Shown here piece after piece: positions 59,907 to 64,000 of a stretch of DNA of 64,000 nt. This DNA is from Pseudomonas fluorescens (GTDB taxonomy: Bacteria > Pseudomonadota > Gammaproteobacteria > Pseudomonadales > Pseudomonadaceae): positions 1 through 64,000 of the forward strand of contig NZ_MSDF01000001.1 of NCBI RefSeq assembly GCF_002022275.1. The letters run 5' to 3'. The position numbers and the translations under genes were made by a program. Under the pieces are notes generated by a model. It was not told the DNA's origin. It saw only the letters and a list, made by a program, of their open reading frames with translations, and ran no database searches. The first letter of the stretch is position 1. Each line of letters opens with the position of its first letter.

Positions 59907-60206
59907 ATGCAACTTAACCATAAAGATACAAAACTAATGGCTCGCCGCCGCCTTGCGTTTGAGCAAAATCAACGGATTTTCCATGAAGCAAACGCAATCA
60001 ACTGCAGCGCATGGGCGCTTCTGGATCGTCCAGACCTTGACTGCGAAATATTCGATGAATACTTACACGTGCGACTCAAAGCCAATGCGCTGTTCCGAGA
60101 AGCAATTGTCCACCTCAAATTGCTCAACGAGGTTTTTCCACAGTCCTTTACGTTCGCGACGGCTGAACGAACGACCGTACATGAAGATCTAAAGGAAACT
60201 GCCTGA
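59907..60206 (+). CDS. Unknown small protein
   Basis: About 99 residues from the ATG at 59907, which has AGGTGA upstream; a GTG at 59898 is possible. Basic and helical (LMARRRLAFEQNQRIFHEAN) with a middle segment DEYLHVRLKANALFREAIVH. No signal. Its stop overlaps the start of the next gene, so the two are coupled. Family not recognised. Confidence 0.6.
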   Translation: MQLNHKDTKLMARRRLAFEQNQRIFHEANAINCSAWALLDRPDLDCEIFDEYLHVRLKANALFREAIVHLKLLNEVFPQSFTFATAERTTVHEDLKETA

Positions 60207-60391
60207 TGATGGATAGTAAATCCCAAGCCTGGGCGCTAGCGATGGCCCTGATTGCCAGCGGAAAAATCCCGTTCGATCCCGCGAATATGGCGGGATCAAT
60301 ACACATTTTGGCTCGATACCTACAGAAACTGGAAGACGCCCTTGAGGGCGAAAACATCACAAACGAACCGGCTGCATCGGCCACAGCCTAA
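60206..60391 (+). CDS. Unknown small protein, coupled downstream
   Basis: 61 residues; start ATGATG overlaps the upstream TGA. Helical, mixed charge (SKSQAWALAMALIASGKIPF, LARYLQKLEDALEGE). Small partner of the preceding protein, possibly an accessory pair of the element. Function unknown. Confidence 0.5.
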   Translation: MMDSKSQAWALAMALIASGKIPFDPANMAGSIHILARYLQKLEDALEGENITNEPAASATA

Positions 60392-61402
60392 TACTGGTTT
60401 ACCGCGCTGCACCGCCCAACAACGCGGCCTACTGGATTGCGCCAACCCCTCCCAGTGATCCGGTTATGCTCTTCGCCACAACCCGTGCCAATACGCACGC
60501 CACGATAGTCACGCTGGCAGAACAGGGAGTCAGGGATATTTCACGGACACTTCCGCTACCGTGAATTTTCACAGTGATACAACACCCCAGTTGCAATGCG
60601 GACAGGTCATTCCTCGCGCCGGCTGGGCTTGTGAACGCTTATAAAGCCTAGCGAAATAGTACAGCCTTCCAAGTTCTGTGGGTCGGATCTAGTTCCTCAC
60701 CAAATGCAGTGCTCCAACGGACCGATGGCGGCTTGGGCGCTAAGTTGACCATAGATTTCCAGCGGTAGCGCCACCTGTACTGCAGCTACTGCAGCGCTTT
60801 ACAGGTGTATACCAACCCACACGGCCCAATCGAAATGCTTATTGCCACGACGATACATGCAGCGATCAATTGATTATCGCTGATATTCAGGGCAGCCTCG
60901 ATACTCGGGAATATCAGTGAACCGAAACTCGCGGCGAGCATCATCACAGCAGCGAATCCCAACCCAGCGGCCTATCTGCGATTAGCAACATCTCACAGCA
61001 CATCGCGATCAACGCAACTGGCCATCGCGGCAAAGTCGCTGAGCCCTGCGGGGGCCCACCAGCGCACTACAACCGCTGGCCCAAGAGCAAAAAGACCAAC
61101 GCCAGGTTGAAGAACCAGAACATAGTGGCCGTCCGCCCTTGGTGCGAAGCATGTCGTAGCTAACTGCACTGCTCATGCTGACGACAAAAGGTCAGGCAGC
61201 AACCTTTCCCGCTTGCACGAATGAATATATGAAATGGCTCGCCGTGCTAAAGCCGCTCCCTTGGTTATCTGAAAGTGCGAAGCGCCAAATTTTGAAAAAA
61301 ATTCAGTCTGCCACGATGAGCGGCAGCCGGTTACCGCACTGACCGTCATGCGAGTGCTGATCAGACGCCAATAACCGCAGGCGCTCCTAGAAAAGCAAGA
61401 CG
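60392..61402. other. Decayed gene-poor stretch
   Basis: About one kilobase with no intact gene. The first part (60392-60780) shows no coding frame I trust; the inverted text CACGGACACTTCCGCTACCGTG near 60541 could be an old mobile-element end but has no partner. The middle holds a ZIP-transporter remnant (see 60786). The rest to 61402 is AT-rich and shows no clear gene. Confidence 0.4.
60786..61000 (-). pseudogene. ZIP-family metal transporter remnant
   Basis: On the minus strand one frame reads AAGLGFAAVMMLAASFGSLI then FPSIEAALNISDNQLIAAC and ends in TAG at 60786. This is close to the fourth helix of GufA-type ZIP zinc transporters (family pattern FAAGVMLAASFFSL...PAIEA). In-frame stops at 60972 and just beyond interrupt it, and the N- and C-terminal parts are missing. 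A dead gene. Confidence 0.45.
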
Positions 61403-61645
61403 TTACAGCTTCGCTATGTCTCCCGCCGCCTCACCAATCCCAGCCAAGACTTCCTCCATATCCGTTATATCTTCCGCAAGCCTTTTGAATGACATGTGCA
61501 GCGCTTCATCGTCGTCTACTGTCTGTCTTCCTCGGAGAGTAGCCAGATGGTTTTCTTCAGTAAGTTGAAGGGCACTCACGGCAGTTCGAATCGTCCCCAA
61601 TTGCTGGAAGATAATAGCTATCTGATCGGCCGAGCGGCGGCTCAT
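61403..61645 (-). CDS. Unknown small helical protein
   Basis: 80 residues from the ATG at 61645; an ATG at 61666 is possible. Helical throughout with heptad-like Leu/Ile spacing (SADQIAIIFQQLGTIRTAVS, FKRLAEDITDMEEVLAGIGE), so a coiled coil is likely. No signal peptide. Family not recognised. Confidence 0.55.
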   Translation of the reverse strand: MSRRSADQIAIIFQQLGTIRTAVSALQLTEENHLATLRGRQTVDDDEALHMSFKRLAEDITDMEEVLAGIGEAAGDIAKL

Positions 61646-61921
61646 GGTCGTATCCCTTTGCGTCAAGTACGCTTTTTAGAGCTCCGGTTTTTGGACAAGT
61701 TCAGCAGCGTTCCCTAGAGGCACATCTTGCAGTCTCAAACGCTGGATAGCGTGGCGATGCAGTCCGAGCATGCACGGTATCGATCTGCTCGGCCATATGG
61801 TAGGCAATGAGCAGATGGTTTGATTAACGAGGACGAAAAGCCCACAGTGATTACAGTGTATGCGTCCGGCCAAGTCATCTACGTTTGAGCGCAATAATGA
61901 GGAGGGCTAACCCGCGTAGCT

Positions 61922-62419
61922 TTATTCAGAATGCATTCTCCTGTCCCAGCCAAAGGTGTCAGCACAGGGTGCCAACCACTGCTGGATTTTTGCATTGTGC
62001 GCTAGCTCATTGGGCTTCAGTAAGCGTGCGCCAAAATCGACGTGGCGAAGGAATTGAATCTCAAGACTCTGTTCCAACTGCTCTGCCAGCAGTGGAAAGT
62101 CCATAAGCCTCTGCATGCGCGGCCACCTGACGAGCTTACGGTAGCGTAGTTGCTGAGACTCAATACGCAGATCATCATTCGGGCGCCACTGGACATTGAA
62201 TAGGTCGTCATGACGTGACAAATCGACGCGCCAGTTACCGTTGGATGGGATACACAGATCGAGCTTAAGGCTGTCAGGCCGCAATTTGTTGCGTTTGAAA
62301 AACCAATGCTCAGGTGGTTCGGTCATCAAATCTATAGAGCAAACGCTGTATGACACCTCAGCTATGTCGAATCGAGAGAACCATTCGGCGATTTCGGGAC
62401 AGACCGGATGATCGAACAC
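61922..62419 (-). CDS. Unknown protein
   Basis: 165 residues from a GTG at 62419, preceded by AGGAAGAGG at good distance. Trp- and Arg-rich (PEHWFFKRNKLRPDSLKLDL, NWRVDLSRHDDLFNVQWRP), no signal or membrane helix, two Cys near the N-terminus and one near residue 150. AT-richer than the core. No family recognised. Confidence 0.55.
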   Translation of the reverse strand: MFDHPVCPEIAEWFSRFDIAEVSYSVCSIDLMTEPPEHWFFKRNKLRPDSLKLDLCIPSNGNWRVDLSRHDDLFNVQWRPNDDLRIESQQLRYRKLVRWPRMQRLMDFPLLAEQLEQSLEIQFLRHVDFGARLLKPNELAHNAKIQQWLAPCADTFGWDRRMHSE

Positions 62420-62603
62420 ACTTGACCTCTTCCTGAGTAGTTGTCGGATAGCCGGGCAGCTTACTCGCTTGAGCCCTGCGGGTCATTCAACGTTACCCTA
62501 GAATGTATGATCAGAAGGCGATTGATCGAGCCCAGGAAACAAAGATTCGGACACCATTGGCGTGGTCTGACATAAATTAAGGACAAAATGTGTTTACCAA
62601 ATC

Positions 62604-62765
62604 TCAAATTATTACCGTCCCAGTCTTGATCTCATAGGTACTTTTACTCACCGGCTGCCCGCCACCAGCATCTTTCACCCAATGGAAACGCATTTCTACC
62701 CCTGTCGATGGTTTCAGAGCAGCAATGGCACAGTGTGGAGACCCTGTGGCAGGGCCACAAAACCA
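62604..62765 (-). pseudogene. Coding-like tail fragment
   Basis: Minus-strand frame after an in-frame TAA at 62766, ending TGA at 62604: ...CAIAALKPSTGVEMRFHW, then VKDAGGGQPVSKSTYEIKTG. The codon use is natural but no start exists. The plus-strand frame starting at 62682 would be antisense to it. Remnant of an unknown gene. Confidence 0.3.
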
Positions 62766-62951
62766 TTATCCTATAACGAACAGGTGCTTCACTTTCAATG
62801 CATGAAGCGCCTCGTTTTTACTCGCAAAGACGGCTTTGAATACTGTGCAATAATGAAGAATATGCCAGCCTGCGTCGAAGAACGGCAGGGCCGTCCGCTC
62901 AGCTTGTTCCAGCTCGAAGCGTTGCCGTTTGTCGAAGATGAAGCATTTCAT
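62766..62951 (-). CDS. Possible small protein, competing with the plus frame
   Basis: 61 residues, start ATG at 62951. Codon use has the high-GC third-position pattern of a real gene (MKCFIFDKRQRFELEQAERT, then PFFDAGWHILHYCTVFKAVF, KNEALHALK). The text W-x-I...VFxS.xEAxxAL resembles short Pseudomonas proteins of the DUF6316 type. It lies on the opposite strand to the frame at 62802-63248, and only one can be real. Confidence 0.35.
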   Translation of the reverse strand: MKCFIFDKRQRFELEQAERTALPFFDAGWHILHYCTVFKAVFASKNEALHALKVKHLFVIG

Positions 62952-63248
62952 CCAATCAAGCCTAATTCAGGCCGGGATGAACGTATGCAAATCTCATGGC
63001 GTAAAGCGGGAGCATCACTCCATTTCTCATTCGAGTTAGCCAATGATAGTGAATCCCTGCCGGTAATGTATTCGTGCGGCTATGCGAAACCACTTGGGTC
63101 GAATCTGGACGTCGCCAGCATCGGGCGCACTGCAGAAGTGCAGCGCTGCATGATTGATAATGGTTTTGAGCCCAAAAACAAAATTATGCTGGTTTGCCAG
63201 ACTTACCCAAAAGTGACGGGCTGTTCGTTGACAACTCCACTGAGTTGA
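62802..63248 (+). CDS. Possible unknown protein, competing with the minus frame
   Basis: About 148 residues if started at the ATG at 62802 (frame open from 62682; ATG at 62853 is a further option). The region after residue 60 looks like protein (ERMQISWRKAGASLHFSFEL, MLVCQTYPKVTGCS) but no family or ribosome site supports it. Moderately likely to be real only in its 3' half. Confidence 0.35.
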   Translation: MKRLVFTRKDGFEYCAIMKNMPACVEERQGRPLSLFQLEALPFVEDEAFHPIKPNSGRDERMQISWRKAGASLHFSFELANDSESLPVMYSCGYAKPLGSNLDVASIGRTAEVQRCMIDNGFEPKNKIMLVCQTYPKVTGCSLTTPLS

Positions 63249-63330
63249 CGCAGATAGAGAGCAGAGCCAAGAAGGTTTGCTCTTTAGAGTAGGCGCACGA
63301 CGTTTCAACTCATCGGCCCAGCTGCGCTTT

Positions 63331-63666
63331 CTACATTGATTTAACCGATACCAATTCCACGTACTTGTATTTCTTCCTGGCAGTCTTCACAGCCTCCTGC
63401 TCAGCAAGCAACGAGCTCAACGTATCAGCCTCGTGAATCAACTCGATCATTTTTCCCTCAAACTCGTTCCCAACGCGTAGCGTGACCCTCAGCCTAGGCG
63501 TAAATGCTTTCGCCACTTTCTTCTTGGCTGCTGGAGCGACCACCGGTTTTGCGAGCACAACCTCTTCCACAGGCTCCTTTACTAGAGGAGCAGATATCTG
63601 CTCTTGGGGCTGAGTCGCACCGAACAGGGCACGACGCATTTCTTCTTCAGTTAATTCAGCGTTCAT
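63331..63666 (-). CDS. Unknown protein with Ala/Lys/Pro-rich linker
   Basis: 111 residues from the ATG at 63666 with a GAGATG site upstream. N-terminus MNAELTEEEMRRALFGATQP is helical. A Pro/Val/Lys-rich middle (PVEEVVLAKPVVAPAAKKKV) joins a C-terminal domain (RLRVTLRVGNEFEGKMIELI, KYKYVELVSV). Ends and lengths resemble small proteins found in integrative elements of Pseudomonas, by memory only. Likely an element-associated gene. Confidence 0.55.
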   Translation of the reverse strand: MNAELTEEEMRRALFGATQPQEQISAPLVKEPVEEVVLAKPVVAPAAKKKVAKAFTPRLRVTLRVGNEFEGKMIELIHEADTLSSLLAEQEAVKTARKKYKYVELVSVKSM

Positions 63667-63835
63667 AGAACATCTCAAAGGGGGCGGTAGTCAGTTCGAC
63701 GATTCTACTAGGATTGCTGCTCCAGCGTGTCCTCTGGAAGCGTTTATGACCACTGTGAGTTCGGGTTACATGCGCGCAACATTTCAGCGTGGTAATGGGT
63801 CTCATAGCGATAAAAATGATACAGCGTTAGCTAGG

Positions 63836-64000
63836 CTATTGAGGGCTTAGGGGTTCATCACAATGGTTGTATAGCTTCGTCTTCGACAACTGAGTGAACT
63901 GCTCCAACGCGTTTTGGAAGTCCTCCGATGCAAAGCTTACCGGCTTGCTCTCGGCGATCCATTTTGTCGAGATTCCAACTTCCAGTTTGTCCGAAATACT
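63836..64000 (-). CDS. Partial gene cut by the window edge
   Basis: The minus-strand frame is open from the last base down to a TAG at 63836 (55 codons). The visible C-terminus is SISDKLEVGISTKWIAESKP, with FASEDFQNALEQFTQLSKTK before the stop. The start lies outside. No family is recognised. It is probably a real gene because the codon use is regular and the frame is fully open. Confidence 0.5.
   Translation of the reverse strand, partial: SISDKLEVGISTKWIAESKPVSFASEDFQNALEQFTQLSKTKLYNHCDEPLSPQ

Noticed and set aside
17879..64000. CRISPR array or complete insertion sequence
   Set aside because: No regularly spaced repeats and no transposase gene with terminal inverted repeats were seen; the only recombinase is the tyrosine integrase.

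Overview
The window looks like a Pseudomonas chromosome of the P. fluorescens type. This rests on the protein families (DUF1652, DUF6555, FecB-like binding protein, TonB siderophore receptor), the high-GC codon use of most genes, and a REP doublet of the fluorescens type at 13714-13802. The species call is an inference; no rRNA or complete tRNA gene lies in the window.

Left part, 1-17.8 kb, is core-like. A complete type II secretion operon (gspE-F-G-H-I-J-K-L-M-C/N-D, all on the minus strand, 9593 down to 52) is built almost entirely of stop/start overlaps of 4 bases. Next comes a minus-strand iron uptake set: a TonB receptor with an N-terminal signalling domain, then FecB-, FecC-, FecD- and FecE-type transporter genes. 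A hexapeptide acetyltransferase and a small periplasmic protein follow.

At 17879-17923 lies the 3' half of a tRNA-Pro(GGG) gene with its terminator still in place, followed by a P4-type tyrosine integrase. This is the edge of an integrated element, and its other end is not in the window. From 18 to 25 kb the DNA is AT-richer and holds small unknown genes, a frameshifted HTH regulator, a small lipoprotein and a formaldehyde dehydrogenase. From 25 to 31.6 kb there are many short Pseudomonas-type unknowns, a cupin, an OBAP-like lipoprotein and dehydrogenases.

The most striking part is 31.8-48.4 kb. A minus-strand run of twelve tightly coupled genes encodes a complete Alternative Complex III (ActA-F), an assembly/linker protein, a Sco copper chaperone and a caa3-type heme-copper oxidase (subunits II, I, III, IV). 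It is a full quinol-to-oxygen branch in one operon, with a PoxB-like pyruvate oxidase and an SDR directly upstream and a YdeP-type molybdoenzyme convergent with its end. Subunit I has the YSHPAVY signature of A2-type oxidases.

From 48.6 to 58.7 kb there is a 1382-residue CheB-CheR-PAS-kinase-receiver protein. After it comes a three-gene cluster (heme-oxygenase-like diiron enzyme, NPPY methyltransferase, GCS2-type carboxylate-amine ligase) that looks like a small-molecule or peptide-modifying pathway, then a DUF421/PLDc_N membrane group. From 58.7 to 64 kb the DNA is again AT-richer and decayed, with short unknown genes, a ZIP-transporter remnant and an alcohol dehydrogenase remnant, ending in a partial gene cut by the window edge.
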